Counted from the stretch's first letter, positions 1 through 9,153 are shown. The stretch is 64,000 nucleotides of DNA from an uncultured Chitinophaga sp. (GCF_937898475.1 NZ_CALEJS010000011.1:364914-428913), one strand, 5' to 3'. The notes: a model not told the origin generated them from the sequence alone. Numbers and translations: made by a program.

Positions 1-398
1 CCGCCGGCTTCAATGATACGGTCAAAAGCGCCCCTGTCTACCGTAAGATCTTTCAGCACCGGGAAAGCAGATGCTCTCCAGGGTTCTACGGTAATGGTGT
101 CGCCATCTTTGAAGGCGCGCATGTGCAGCTGGCAGGTAGTGGTACCGGCCCAGGGACCGTGCGCACGGCCGTTAATATGCATGGAACACATACCGCAAAT
201 ACCTTCACGGCAGTCATGATCGAATGCTATCGGTTCTTTTCCCTCATTGATCAGGCGTTCATTCAGCACATCAAACATTTCCAGGAAAGACATTTCGGAA
301 GAAATATCCTGTACCTGGTAAGTCTCAAACCTGCCCTGATCATTCTTATTTTTTTGCCTCCACACTTTTAATGTGAGGTTCATTGTATAATGTTCCAT
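1..398 (-). CDS. sdhB: Succinate dehydrogenase/fumarate reductase iron-sulfur subunit (partial, 3' end off window)
   Basis: N-terminal part, about 132 residues, of the iron-sulfur subunit that passes electrons between the flavoprotein SdhA and the membrane cytochrome b. The plant-ferredoxin-type [2Fe-2S] motif CREGICGMC is visible, followed by NGRAHGPWAGTTTCQLH. The C-terminal [4Fe-4S]/[3Fe-4S] domain lies beyond base 1. It is the third gene of sdhC-sdhA-sdhB on the minus strand. The start is placed at ATG 398 (MEHYTMNLTLKVWRQ); an in-frame ATG at 383 (MNLTLKVWRQ) is an equally good alternative. No clear Shine-Dalgarno sequence is seen, as is usual in Bacteroidota. Confidence 0.95.
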   Translation of the reverse strand, partial: MEHYTMNLTLKVWRQKNKNDQGRFETYQVQDISSEMSFLEMFDVLNERLINEGKEPIAFDHDCREGICGMCSMHINGRAHGPWAGTTTCQLHMRAFKDGDTITVEPWRASAFPVLKDLTVDRGAFDRIIEAG

Positions 399-446
399 TG
401 TTATGGCTGTATTATAGTAAAAAAAGTGTCCTGAATTTTACTGAAG

Positions 447-495
447 AGCTGTTGGCATTTAGCTGTCTAAAAGCTAAGCGCTGACAGTCAGCAGC
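447..495. repeat. Imperfect intergenic palindrome
   Basis: Imperfect inverted repeat between sdhA and sdhB. The arms begin and end with AGCTG...CAGCT and contain TTAGCT/AGCTAA. It resembles in wording the other intergenic palindromes of this window (5668, 33170, 56193). It could be an RNA-processing or partial-termination site inside the sdh operon. Confidence 0.45.
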
Positions 496-2468
496 TATTT
501 ATATGAGCGTTGAGTAGGCTTGGCCTCTTCGAATATCAATGGTTCTTTGTGCAGTTCGTAGGAACTGTCTCCTTTATATTCCCAGGCGGCTACGTACGCA
601 AAGTTGGCATCGTCGCGCAGTGCTTCCCCCTCTTCCGTTTGAGATTCTTCGCGGAAGTGGCCACCGCAGGATTCCCGGCGGTTCAGGGCGTCAATGCACA
701 TCAGTTCGCCCAGCTCCAGGAAGTCGGCTACACGGCCGGCTTTCTCCAGTTCAGGATTGAACTCGTCTGCCGTACCCGGTATACGCACATCCTTCCAGAA
801 TTCGGCGCGGAGCGCTTTGATCTCTTCGATAGCTTCCTTCAGGCCTTTTTCGTTACGGGCCATACCGCATTTATCCCACATGATCTTGCCCAGTCTTCTA
901 TGGAAAGAATCTACTGATTTGGTGCCTTTGATGCTCATCAGGCGATCGATATTGGCTTTCACCTGCTGTTCTGCTTCCACAAAAGCCGGATGGTCTGTGG
1001 GGATCGCTTTGGTACGGATCTCGTCTGCGAGATAGTTACCGATTGTATAAGGGATCACAAAGTAGCCGTCTGCCAGACCCTGCATCAATGCAGAAGCGCC
1101 CAGGCGGTTAGCGCCGTGATCAGAGAAATTGGCTTCGCCCAGTGCATACAGACCGGGAACGGTGGTCATCAGCTCATAGTCTACCCAAAGGCCGCCCATG
1201 GTATAGTGAACAGCGGGGTAAATACGCATGGGTACTTCGTAAGGATTTTCACCGGTGATCTTCTCATACATTTCGAAGAGGTTACCGTATTTCTCGGCTA
1301 CCACTTCCACGCCCAGCTGTCTTACCAGCTCAGGAGAGGGTGAATGTACGCCGCGCTTACCAGCTTCGATCTTGCCGTAGCGCTCAATTGCTGCCGCGTA
1401 ATCCAGGTATACTGCCTGTTTGGAGCTGCCCACACCGTAGCCGGCGTCGCATCTTTCCTTAGCGGCCCTGGAAGCCACATCGCGCGGTACCAGGTTACCA
1501 AATGCAGGGTACCTTCTTTCCAGGTAATAATCCCTTTCATCTTCAGGTATATCGGCAGGCTTGCGGTTATCGTCTTTTTTCTTGGGCACCCATATGCGGC
1601 CGTCGTTACGCAGCGATTCAGACATCAGCGTCAGTTTGGACTGATGATCGCCGGAAACGGGGATACAGGTAGGGTGGATCTGTGTATAGCAGGGATTGCC
1701 AAAGAAAGCGCCTTTCCTGGTAGCTTTCCAGGCTGCTGTTACGTTAGAGCCCATTGCGTTGGTAGACAGGAAGAATACGTTGCCGTAACCACCGCTGGCC
1801 AGCAGCACTGCGTGACCAAAGTGACGTTCCAGTTTACCGGTGATCAGGTCGCGGGCGATGATGCCGCGGGCTTTGCCGTCGATCTTTACGATCTCCAGCA
1901 TTTCATGGCGGTTGTAGAGGGTAACGTTACCCAGGGCTACCTGGCGTTCCAGTGCAGAGTAAGCGCCCAGCAACAGCTGCTGGCCCGTCTGGCCGGCTGC
2001 ATAGAATGTACGCTGTACCTGAGTACCACCGAAAGAGCGGTTGCTCAGCAGGCCGCCATATTCGCGGGCAAAGGGAACACCCTGCGCCACGCACTGGTCA
2101 ATGATATTACCGCTCACTTCAGCCAGGCGGTGTACGTTGGCCTCACGGGCGCGGTAGTCACCGCCCTTTACGGTATCATAAAACAGGCGATATACAGAGT
2201 CGCCATCGTTCTGGTAGTTTTTGGCAGCGTTGATACCACCCTGTGCTGCAATACTGTGCGCACGGCGGGGGCTGTCCTGAAAGCAGAAAGCTTTAACCTT
2301 ATAACCCAGTTCACCCAGGGAAGCCGCTGCTGAAGCGCCTGCCAGGCCGGTACCCACTATGATCACTTCCAGTGAACGCTTGTTTGCAGGGTTCACCAGT
2401 TTACAATGACCTTTATAATTCTCCCATTTCTTATCTAAAGGGCCTGCAGGAATTTTTGCATCCAACAT
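495..2468 (-). CDS. sdhA: Succinate dehydrogenase/fumarate reductase flavoprotein subunit
   Basis: 657-residue catalytic flavoprotein that interconverts succinate and fumarate at the cytoplasmic face of the inner membrane. Near the N-terminus is the FAD dinucleotide-binding motif GTGLAGASAA. It is followed by HSIAAQGGINAA, which contains the His that binds FAD covalently in this family. HPT and the C-terminal RRESCGGHFREE stretch match the substrate and capping regions. The length fits the 640-660 residue form typical of Bacteroidota enzymes with a single cytochrome b subunit. The gene lies 20 bp after sdhC and 96 bp before sdhB. Assignment to the family is secure; the physiological direction of the reaction cannot be read from sequence. 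Confidence 0.97.
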   Translation of the reverse strand: MLDAKIPAGPLDKKWENYKGHCKLVNPANKRSLEVIIVGTGLAGASAAASLGELGYKVKAFCFQDSPRRAHSIAAQGGINAAKNYQNDGDSVYRLFYDTVKGGDYRAREANVHRLAEVSGNIIDQCVAQGVPFAREYGGLLSNRSFGGTQVQRTFYAAGQTGQQLLLGAYSALERQVALGNVTLYNRHEMLEIVKIDGKARGIIARDLITGKLERHFGHAVLLASGGYGNVFFLSTNAMGSNVTAAWKATRKGAFFGNPCYTQIHPTCIPVSGDHQSKLTLMSESLRNDGRIWVPKKKDDNRKPADIPEDERDYYLERRYPAFGNLVPRDVASRAAKERCDAGYGVGSSKQAVYLDYAAAIERYGKIEAGKRGVHSPSPELVRQLGVEVVAEKYGNLFEMYEKITGENPYEVPMRIYPAVHYTMGGLWVDYELMTTVPGLYALGEANFSDHGANRLGASALMQGLADGYFVIPYTIGNYLADEIRTKAIPTDHPAFVEAEQQVKANIDRLMSIKGTKSVDSFHRRLGKIMWDKCGMARNEKGLKEAIEEIKALRAEFWKDVRIPGTADEFNPELEKAGRVADFLELGELMCIDALNRRESCGGHFREESQTEEGEALRDDANFAYVAAWEYKGDSSYELHKEPLIFEEAKPTQRSYK

Positions 2469-2488
2469 ATATATCGTGCTTTACTGAA

Positions 2489-3175
2489 TTAATGATTGAA
2501 TAATATATACACGGGAATAATGGCAAAACCGATGGGAATCAGTATTCCAAACAGCCATACCCCAACAAAGCTGATCAAACCATTGTATTTCACATGGTTC
2601 AGACCAAAGGTCTGGAAAGCGCTTTTAAAGCCGTGGATCAGGTGGAAAGACAGGCCGATCATTCCTATCACATAGATGATCACCCACACCGGGTTCTCAA
2701 AAACCTGCCATACAATGCTGTACAGATCCTTGATAGGCTCTCCGTTTGCTTCATAGCTGATGGTAGGCAGCTCTGCATAGTGGAACTTTGCCCAGAAGTC
2801 AGCCAGGTGGATAACGATGAAGACCAGGAGGATACTGCCCATTACAGCCATCTGGCGGCTGTACCAGGAGGAGGTTTGGTTACCGGCGCTGATCGCATAC
2901 TTCACCGGGCGTGCCCTGCGGTTACTGAAAGTAAGCTGCAAGGCAATAAGTGCGTGTAATACGATCACTATTTTAAGGCCCCAGGCTATGAACTGGATCA
3001 GGCTGTTGTGCCCCATGAATGCGGCATAGGTATTGAAGGCCTTACCACCGTCCTTATACAGGAGCTGGATGTTACCTGCCAGGTGCACCAGCACAAAACT
3101 GCAAAGGAAAAAACCGGTAGCGCCTACTAATAATTTCTTGCCAATGGAGGTGTTAAAGAATTGTGACCACTTCAT
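2489..3175 (-). CDS. sdhC: Succinate dehydrogenase cytochrome b subunit
   Basis: 228-residue membrane anchor of the diheme cytochrome b558 type. About five hydrophobic segments are visible, starting at residues 12-30 (LLVGATGFFLCSFVLVHLAG). Histidines that can serve as heme ligands lie in the helices (FVLVHLAG, IVIHLAD, FHLIHGF). It anchors SdhAB and exchanges electrons with menaquinone. First gene of the operon; a near-consensus promoter lies about 65 bp upstream. Confidence 0.95.
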   Translation of the reverse strand: MKWSQFFNTSIGKKLLVGATGFFLCSFVLVHLAGNIQLLYKDGGKAFNTYAAFMGHNSLIQFIAWGLKIVIVLHALIALQLTFSNRRARPVKYAISAGNQTSSWYSRQMAVMGSILLVFIVIHLADFWAKFHYAELPTISYEANGEPIKDLYSIVWQVFENPVWVIIYVIGMIGLSFHLIHGFKSAFQTFGLNHVKYNGLISFVGVWLFGILIPIGFAIIPVYILFNH

Positions 3176-3237
3176 ATAAAATTCTGAGCTTCCTTATAAG
3201 TTATATGATAAAAATGAAAATATTTCGAAACGTCGGG

Positions 3238-3268
3238 CAAATTTAACGCAGGAAAAATTAAATCCAAA
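3238..3268 (-). promoter_or_regulatory. Promoter of sdhCAB (TTTG-N19-TAAATTTG)
   Basis: On the minus strand, TTTG (3268-3265) is followed after exactly 19 bases by TAAATTTG (3245-3238). This matches the Bacteroidota -33/-7 consensus in sequence and spacing. It lies about 63 bp before the sdhC start. Confidence 0.75.
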
Positions 3269-3296
3269 TGATATTTCTCAGTTTTCAGAAGGCCGC

Positions 3297-3860
3297 CTAC
3301 TCCAGGCGCCTCATCATCACATTGTCAATCATATTATACAAATGTTGCGGTTGATAGGTGCGCCATTTGTCGTTTTCAAGCAGGTGAACGTAGTTATCCA
3401 GATGAGCTTTCATGAATTCCTGGCGGGTCTGCTGCGGCATATTGAGGCTGAGTATCCAGCCGCCATCGTCGCGGATATCCTCCCACCATTCTTCGTAGTA
3501 GCAATCGTCTGAAGAGTGAAAGTTCATGACATTCTCGGTAATAAGGATGAACTTTTTGATGCCCTGGGAGATCATGATATCAATCACCTCCCGTTTAAGG
3601 GTCATTACATCATTCTCTATCGCGTCATTCCATTCTCCCAGCAGCTCTATGATGGCAAAGTTGAAGTGATAGTCTGCAAACAGGATCTTCATGTACAGCG
3701 TACGCGACCCGAATTCATCCCATTGGGGATGCACATAGTAGTTGTATACCGTATTGGTGAATTCAAATTCACTGTATTCCCGGCCATAGAACGGCGAAAG
3801 CTCGTCCTCCTCTGCAGTATACAAATGCCGCCAGTTATAATATGGTTCTATATCGTGCAT
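3297..3860 (-). CDS. Conserved hypothetical protein
   Basis: About 187 residues, acidic and aromatic-rich, with no signal peptide or membrane segment; I do not recognise a domain. Features include a YNWRHLYTAEEDELSPFYGR start, a central hydrophobic stretch (MKILFADYHFNFAIIELLG) and an acidic, Trp-rich segment (YYEEWWEDIRDDGGW). The start is placed at ATG 3860 (MHDIEPYYNW). An upstream ATG at 3893 would overlap the end of murQ and add an unlikely 11-residue extension. It follows murQ on the same strand, so it may be cotranscribed, but a TAACTTTG element sits just before the start. Confidence 0.7.
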   Translation of the reverse strand: MHDIEPYYNWRHLYTAEEDELSPFYGREYSEFEFTNTVYNYYVHPQWDEFGSRTLYMKILFADYHFNFAIIELLGEWNDAIENDVMTLKREVIDIMISQGIKKFILITENVMNFHSSDDCYYEEWWEDIRDDGGWILSLNMPQQTRQEFMKAHLDNYVHLLENDKWRTYQPQHLYNMIDNVMMRRLE

Positions 3861-3871
3861 GGGTTTCCCGG

Positions 3872-3879
3872 CAAAGTTA
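3872..3879 (-). promoter_or_regulatory. Possible -7 element close to the start codon
   Basis: TAACTTTG on the minus strand, ending 11 bases before ATG 3860. It matches TAnnTTTG exactly but overlaps the murQ stop codon and has no obvious -33 partner. If used, the transcript would have almost no leader. Confidence 0.3.
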
Positions 3880-4698
3880 AGGCATCTTACCATATTCCTC
3901 CACCGCCTTTCTGACGCTGCCTGCCTTCAGCAGCCATTCTCTGGCGGTGTCATAATCCTTCAGCTGCAGCTTTTCCATCAGCATTTTCACGCCGCGGTCT
4001 ACCAGCTTATCATTGCTGAGCTGCATATTTACCATTTTGTTATCTTCTACCCTGCCCAGCTGAATCATCACAGCGGTAGAGATCATATTCAATACCAGTT
4101 TCTGTGCTGTACCGCTTTTCATACGGGTGCTGCCGGTAATGAACTCCGGTCCTACCACTACCTCCACGGGATAGTCTGCTGCGGCAGACAGGGGGGCATC
4201 CGGGTTACAGCAGATGCTGCCGGTAATGATCCCTTCCTCCCGGCACTTCAGGAGTGCGCCTATAACATAAGGGGTGGTGCCGCTGGCGGCAATACCCACT
4301 ACCACATCTTTTTCGGTGATGTTAAATTCGAGCAGGTCTTTCCATCCCTGCTCACGATCATCTTCTGCAAACTCCACCGCCTTGCGGATAGCGCTGTCGC
4401 CCCCGGCGATGATGCCTATTACCAGGCCATGCGGCACGCCAAAAGTAGGCGGACATTCTGAAGCATCCACAATACCCAGTCTGCCGCTGGTGCCTGCGCC
4501 CAGGTAGAACAAACGCCCGCCAGCCAGCATTTTATCTGCAATGACCGCAACCAGCTTCTCTATCTGCGGGACCACCTTTGCAACCGCCTGGGGCACGGTC
4601 TGGTCTTCCCTGTTGATATTGGTCAATAACTCCGTTATGCTCATTTGTTCGAGATGACGGTAGTGAGAGGTTTGTTCAGTTACTTTTACAAAAGACAT
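3877..4698 (-). CDS. murQ: N-acetylmuramic acid 6-phosphate etherase
   Basis: 273-residue cytoplasmic SIS-domain lyase that cleaves the D-lactyl ether of MurNAc-6-phosphate to GlcNAc-6-phosphate in cell-wall recycling. Hallmarks are YLGAGTSGRLGIVDASECPP near residues 66-86, GDSAIRKAVEFAEDD, AASGTTPYVIGAL and the late TGSTRMKSGTAQKLVLNMIST stretch. Length is normal for the family. It lies 20 bp after a BadF-type sugar kinase, which probably supplies its substrate. Confidence 0.96.
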   Translation of the reverse strand: MSFVKVTEQTSHYRHLEQMSITELLTNINREDQTVPQAVAKVVPQIEKLVAVIADKMLAGGRLFYLGAGTSGRLGIVDASECPPTFGVPHGLVIGIIAGGDSAIRKAVEFAEDDREQGWKDLLEFNITEKDVVVGIAASGTTPYVIGALLKCREEGIITGSICCNPDAPLSAAADYPVEVVVGPEFITGSTRMKSGTAQKLVLNMISTAVMIQLGRVEDNKMVNMQLSNDKLVDRGVKMLMEKLQLKDYDTAREWLLKAGSVRKAVEEYGKMP

Positions 4699-4718
4699 TA
4701 TTTCAATTTTACTTAGAT

Positions 4719-5576
4719 CTATTTTATCGCCTCATGAAATTTGATGAGCCCATCCATGGGGTTGCGGAGTACGGATCCCAGTTGCAGCTCATACAGTTCG
4801 CAAAGGGCCTGCAGCACATCCCTGAAATGCCAGGCGATGCTGCCGGTAAAATGCAGGGGATGGGTCCAGCTTTCGCGGTACTTATAGATATGATTAAAGA
4901 AAAAGTCGTTCAGGCCGTCTTCCAGTATATTCTCCACGATATAGTGCCCTCGGTTCTCACTCAGGAAAACGCTGAAACCGGCCAGATAGCGGTTGGCCAT
5001 GGGCTTGCGGTACACGTTTTCCAGTATCTCGTCTTTACTGGTATTGTATTTGGCGTCGAAACGGGCTTTCAGTTCTTCGTCAAAGGAATTGTAGCAATAA
5101 TACTGTAGCAGTTTGCGGCCCATATAGGCCCCACTGCCTTCGTCTCCCAGTATAAAACCGAGACCCGGGTTATTGTGTACGATGGTGGTGCCGTCATAAT
5201 AACAGCTATTGGAGCCGGTTCCCAGGATACTGGCAATACCGGGGCTGTGTTGGCAAAGTGCGTGCGCCGCCGCCATCAGATCATGCGAAACGGCGATCAC
5301 TGCAGCGGGAAATACGGCCTGCAATGCCTCCTTCATAATCTGAATGCTCTTCGGTTGCGAACAGCCCGTACCATAGTAGTAGATCTCCTCTACTTCAATA
5401 TCGGGCGGCAGGTTAGGGCGCAGCTCTTTTTCCAGTATTTCGCGTACCTGGGAGGCCGTTAGAAAGTAGGGACTGATACCCTGCGTTTGATAACGGAAAT
5501 GATCCACCGCCGTCAACAAGCTCCAATCTGCCTTGGTAGAACCACTATCTGCTATCAGCTTAACCTTTACAGGCAT
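4719..5576 (-). CDS. BadF/BadG-type N-acetylhexosamine kinase (probable MurNAc/GlcNAc kinase)
   Basis: 285-residue ATPase of the BadF/BadG/BcrA/BcrD family, actin-like fold. The N-terminal phosphate-binding motif IADSGSTKADWSL and the second motif SILGTGSNSCYYDG are clear, as is GLGFILGDEGSGAYMGRK. Family members phosphorylate N-acetylglucosamine or N-acetylmuramic acid. Because murQ follows 20 bp downstream, I infer a kinase supplying MurNAc-6-phosphate (MurK-like) for etherase cleavage, but GlcNAc kinase activity is equally possible from sequence. It heads a two- or three-gene operon with murQ. Confidence 0.88.
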   Translation of the reverse strand: MPVKVKLIADSGSTKADWSLLTAVDHFRYQTQGISPYFLTASQVREILEKELRPNLPPDIEVEEIYYYGTGCSQPKSIQIMKEALQAVFPAAVIAVSHDLMAAAHALCQHSPGIASILGTGSNSCYYDGTTIVHNNPGLGFILGDEGSGAYMGRKLLQYYCYNSFDEELKARFDAKYNTSKDEILENVYRKPMANRYLAGFSVFLSENRGHYIVENILEDGLNDFFFNHIYKYRESWTHPLHFTGSIAWHFRDVLQALCELYELQLGSVLRNPMDGLIKFHEAIK

Positions 5577-5667
5577 GTCCGTTGATTTATGAAATTAATG
5601 AAGCGCAATATAAATATGCTATTTTTGTCACAATTTAAACAAATCGGAACTACATATACAAATAAAT

Positions 5668-5719
5668 GCTGAATGCTCAACGCTTAACGCCGAATGCGTT
5701 GGGCGTTTAGTATTCAGCA
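5668..5719. repeat. Intergenic palindrome, 24-nt arms
   Basis: Arms TGCTGAATGCTCAACGC... (5668-5691) and ...GCGTTTAGTATTCAGCA (5696-5719) match in 20 of 24 positions around a four-base loop. It lies between two divergent genes, so it is not an ordinary terminator. Same family of words as other palindromes here. Confidence 0.7.
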
Positions 5720-5740
5720 TAAGCCTAATAAAGGAAACAT

Positions 5741-7339
5741 ATGTCGAAGAACAGAAAGCTGAATGTTTTTTTACCTCTCTTATTTGCGGCTGTACTGGCA
5801 TTGGGAATGTACCTCGGGCATAAGATGCCTGGTGCGCAGAACAGCGTAGCCACTGTGCTTTTTAACCGTGGCAGCCGCAGCGCCTTGCAGGAGACCATGG
5901 ACCTTATCAGAGTGAAATATGTGGACACCCTGAAGGTGGGCAACCTGCAGCAGGAGGCCATAGAAGGCCTGTTAAGCCACCTGGATCCGCACTCCATTTA
6001 TATTCCGCCCACCAGCCTCAGAGAAGTGAATGAAGACCTGGAAGGGAACTTTGAAGGTATTGGTGTGGAATTCAATATTATCGCAGACACTGTCAACGTG
6101 GTGTCCGTACTGGCGGGCGGTCCCTCGGAAGCGGCCGGCGTGCTTACGGGCGACAAGATCATTAAGGTGAACGACAGCCTGGTGGCCGGCGGCGATATTA
6201 CACCGGACAAGATCCGGAAACTGCTGCGCGGACCCAAAAATTCAGAAGTGAAAGTGACCATGCTGCGCAAAAAACAATTAGTAGACATCCAGATCAAGCG
6301 GGGCATAATACCTTTGTACAGCGTTGACGCCAGCTACATCATTGCCCCTAAAACCGGCTACATCAAGATCAGCAAGTTCTCTGCCACCACCTACCAGGAA
6401 TTTATGGAAGCGCTGCGTAAACTGCAACGCCAGGGTATAGAAAAGCTGGTGATAGACCTGCGACAGAACCCGGGCGGCTTCCTGGATGCTGCTACCCGTA
6501 TTGCAGACGAATTGCTGGACGGCAATAAGCTGATCCTCTACACCCAGGGTAAAAGCTACCCTCGTACCGATTATAAGTGTGAGAAACCAGGACTGTTTGA
6601 AAAGGGCGGTCTGGCCATCCTGACGGATGAGGGCTCTGCCTCCGCCAGTGAAATACTCGCCGGCGCGGTACAGGACTGGGACCGTGGCGTGATCATTGGC
6701 CGCCGCACCTTCGGTAAAGGCCTGGTACAGGAGCAGTTTGACCTGAGCAACGGCGGCGCCCTACGTTTAACTGTAGCCCGCTACTATATTCCGTCCGGCA
6801 GAAGTATCCAGAAGGACTACAGTAACGGACGGGATGCGTATGACGAAGATATTGTGAACCGTTTTAACCATGGCGAGTTCCTGAACAGGGACAGTATCAA
6901 ACCTACCGACACGGTACCTTACAGAACGGACAAGGGCAGGATCGTATACGGCGGAGGCGGTATTACGCCTGATATTTTCATTCCCTTTGATACCACCCGT
7001 TTTTCTCCCGCATTAACGGAGCTGTACACACGTAATACTTTCAGCGATTTTGCGTACAATTACTTTAACGAGCACCAGGATGAATTGAAACGGTATAAAG
7101 ACGCCGGTACCTTCAATAAACAATTCCAGGTAAGCAGTGATCTGTACAACGCATTCAGGGAATTTGCACGGAAGGACAGTATCCAGCGTATTGACCGGCT
7201 GACTGCGAAAGATGAAGTGGAGATAAGGAACCGTATCAAAGCGGTATTAGCAAGGCAGTTGTGGCGTACGGAAGGATACTATGAGGTGTCCAACTCATTT
7301 GATCCGCTGGTGAAGAGAGCAGTGGAAGAGCTGAAATAA
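5741..7339 (+). CDS. S41 family C-terminal processing protease
   Basis: 532-residue tail-specific serine protease exported to the periplasm. An N-terminal signal anchor (about residues 9-26) is followed by a PDZ domain (roughly 100-190) and the S41 catalytic core (roughly 200-360). EGSASASEIL holds the probable nucleophile Ser301, and GRRTFGKGLVQ the probable general base Lys326. The 25-residue spacing equals that of E. coli Prc. IDLRQNPGGFL is the core strand typical of the family. Start ATG 5741 is preceded by AAAGGAAAC. It converges on the small lipoprotein gene, with a shared terminator. Confidence 0.95.
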   Translation: MSKNRKLNVFLPLLFAAVLALGMYLGHKMPGAQNSVATVLFNRGSRSALQETMDLIRVKYVDTLKVGNLQQEAIEGLLSHLDPHSIYIPPTSLREVNEDLEGNFEGIGVEFNIIADTVNVVSVLAGGPSEAAGVLTGDKIIKVNDSLVAGGDITPDKIRKLLRGPKNSEVKVTMLRKKQLVDIQIKRGIIPLYSVDASYIIAPKTGYIKISKFSATTYQEFMEALRKLQRQGIEKLVIDLRQNPGGFLDAATRIADELLDGNKLILYTQGKSYPRTDYKCEKPGLFEKGGLAILTDEGSASASEILAGAVQDWDRGVIIGRRTFGKGLVQEQFDLSNGGALRLTVARYYIPSGRSIQKDYSNGRDAYDEDIVNRFNHGEFLNRDSIKPTDTVPYRTDKGRIVYGGGGITPDIFIPFDTTRFSPALTELYTRNTFSDFAYNYFNEHQDELKRYKDAGTFNKQFQVSSDLYNAFREFARKDSIQRIDRLTAKDEVEIRNRIKAVLARQLWRTEGYYEVSNSFDPLVKRAVEELK

Positions 7340-7344
7340 AAATG

Positions 7345-7420
7345 GTTAGTTATTAGTTGTTAGTAGCTATGCGATCAGATCGTCAGGTTCAATACTAACA
7401 ACTAATGATTAATGACTAAC
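7345..7420. repeat. AT-rich intergenic palindrome
   Basis: The left arm GTTAGTTATTAGTTGTTAGTA is answered by a right arm ending ATTAATGACTAAC, with one short insertion in the right arm. It directly precedes a GC-rich terminator. It belongs to an AT-rich type of intergenic palindrome also seen at 13346. Confidence 0.6.
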
Positions 7421-7425
7421 AATAA

Positions 7426-7459
7426 AAAAGGCCGTCTGCCAACTGGCAAACGGCCTTTT
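7426..7459. terminator. Bidirectional intrinsic terminator
   Basis: AAAAGGCCGTCTGCC, loop AACT, GGCAAACGGCCTTTT: a 15-bp stem with one G-T pair and A/T runs on both sides. It serves the convergent protease (+) and lipoprotein (-) genes. Confidence 0.85.
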
Positions 7460-7506
7460 CATTAACTTCTTGCAAGAAAGCTATTTAAGGATAACTTATC
7501 TTACGA

Positions 7507-7704
7507 TTAGTGATGCGCAGCGCTATCAGCAGCAGTTGAATCAACTACAGTAGAATCAGCTACAGTTGTAGTGTCAACGGTAGGAGCTGCCAGTGTGTCT
7601 ACAGCCATAGTAGCAGTAGAATCAGTAGTAGCTTCAGAAGCTCCGCTGTTGCAGGCTACGAAAAACAGGCCTGCAGCGATGGCGAACACGAATAATTTTT
7701 TCAT
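7507..7704 (-). CDS. Small Thr/Ser/Asp-rich lipoprotein
   Basis: 65 residues. The signal peptide MKKLFVFAIAAGLFFVAC ends at a lipobox-like Cys18 (FFVAC). The mature part is low complexity, made of Thr, Ser, Asp, Val and Ala with repeated VDTxx and DSTxxDS words, and ends HH. This composition is common in small Bacteroidota surface or periplasmic lipoproteins of unknown role. A good -7 element (TAAATTTG) lies 33 bp upstream, and a terminator follows, so it is a free-standing gene. Confidence 0.8.
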   Translation of the reverse strand: MKKLFVFAIAAGLFFVACNSGASEATTDSTATMAVDTLAAPTVDTTTVADSTVVDSTAADSAAHH

Positions 7705-7736
7705 ACTCTAGATAAGTGATTAGTTTTAAGATCGTG

Positions 7737-7744
7737 CAAATTTA
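7737..7744 (-). promoter_or_regulatory. -7 element of the small lipoprotein gene
   Basis: TAAATTTG on the minus strand, 33 bp before ATG 7704, within an AT-rich region. The -33 element is not clear. Confidence 0.55.
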
Positions 7745-7815
7745 TATAAATTATTTTGAATATAAAATATATCTTTTTGTAATACGTTACTATTTACCTC
7801 TTTTCATATCAATTA

Positions 7816-9132
7816 TTACTTCTTCCTGAAAAATAATTTAACCGGAACTCCCTGGAAATCAAAATTTGCACGCAGCTGGTTCTCCAGATAATTTTTATAG
7901 GGCTGTTTCACATCATCAGGCAGGTTGCAAAAAAATGCAAAAGCCGGGGTATGGGTAGGCAGCTGGGTTACGTATTTAATGCGGATAGGAGTACCTCTTA
8001 CCACCGGTGGATGGTAAGACTCTATGGCCTTCAGCATCACATCATTGAGTTTGGAAGTCGGAATCTTACGCTGGCGGTTCTCATACACCCGCAGGGCTTC
8101 CTCAATTGCTTTGAAAATGCGTTGTTTTTCCGGAATGGATGTAAAGATGATGGGCACGTCTGTAAAAGGCGCCAGTCTTTGTTTCAGTTCCTTCTCGTAA
8201 TCGCGGGCGGTATTGGTTTCTTTTTCGATCAGGTCCCATTTATTTACCAGGATCACCACACCTTTTCCTTTGCGCACTGCCAGGCTGAAGATGCTCAGGT
8301 CCTGTGACGTAATACCTTTCTCAGCGTCCAGCAGCAGCAGGCAGATATCCGCTTCATCCATTGCCTTAATGGCCCGAATCACGGAGTAAAACTCCAGGTC
8401 TTCGTGCACCTTGGCTTTACGGCGTATACCAGCGGTATCTATCAGCACAAATTCTTTCTGGAATAATTTGTAGTGGGTATGAATGGTATCGCGGGTAGTA
8501 CCGGCGATGTCTGATACGATGTTCCGCTCCTCTCCTACCAATGCATTCAGCAGGGAGGATTTACCTACGTTGGGCTGGCCGATGATGGCGATCTTGGGAA
8601 GATCACCGTCTTTAGGCGCTGCCTGCTGCAGGTCTTCTGTGATGAGTGCGGCCACATCGTCGAGCAATTCGCCGGTGCCGCTGCCTGTAATGGAGGAAAG
8701 GAAGAAGATCCGTTCAAAGCCCAGGCTGTAAAACTCTGTGGCCTCCAGCAGGCGTTCGCTGTTATCAACTTTATTGACCACCAGGAACACCGGTTTTGCC
8801 GAACGTCGCAGCAGGTCTGCCACATCAGCGTCGAGGTCTGTTATACCGGTGGTAACATCGCACATGAACAGCAGCACATTGGCTTCTTCCATGGCGATCT
8901 TCACCTGTTTACGGATCTCGCGCTCAAACACGTCTTCACTGTTGGCTACGAAACCGCCGGTGTCTATTACGTTAAAGGTCTTTCCATTCCATTCTGCAAT
9001 ACCATACTGCCGGTCGCGGGTAACCCCGCTCACATCATCCACGATGGCTTTGCGTTGTTCCAGCAAACGGTTGAACAATGTGGATTTGCCCACATTGGGA
9101 CGGCCGACGATGGCAACTGTAAATCCTGACAT
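7816..9132 (-). CDS. der: Ribosome biogenesis GTPase Der (EngA)
   Basis: 438 residues with two tandem GTPase domains and a C-terminal KH-like domain, acting in 50S subunit assembly. The first P-loop is GRPNVGKSTL (residue 10 on), with DTGG and NKVD. The second is GQPNVGKSSL near residue 185, with DTAGIRRKAKV and NKWDLIEK. The KH-like region runs from about residue 355. Length is usual. It lies 21 bp after era on the same strand. Confidence 0.98.
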   Translation of the reverse strand: MSGFTVAIVGRPNVGKSTLFNRLLEQRKAIVDDVSGVTRDRQYGIAEWNGKTFNVIDTGGFVANSEDVFEREIRKQVKIAMEEANVLLFMCDVTTGITDLDADVADLLRRSAKPVFLVVNKVDNSERLLEATEFYSLGFERIFFLSSITGSGTGELLDDVAALITEDLQQAAPKDGDLPKIAIIGQPNVGKSSLLNALVGEERNIVSDIAGTTRDTIHTHYKLFQKEFVLIDTAGIRRKAKVHEDLEFYSVIRAIKAMDEADICLLLLDAEKGITSQDLSIFSLAVRKGKGVVILVNKWDLIEKETNTARDYEKELKQRLAPFTDVPIIFTSIPEKQRIFKAIEEALRVYENRQRKIPTSKLNDVMLKAIESYHPPVVRGTPIRIKYVTQLPTHTPAFAFFCNLPDDVKQPYKNYLENQLRANFDFQGVPVKLFFRKK

Positions 9133-9153
9133 ACCTTGTTAAAATTAAAATGC

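Noticed and set aside
1344..2333. Long plus-strand open frame (329 codons) opposite sdhA
   Set aside because: Lies wholly antisense to a certain gene; its translation has no domain-like pattern. A shadow of GC-biased codons.
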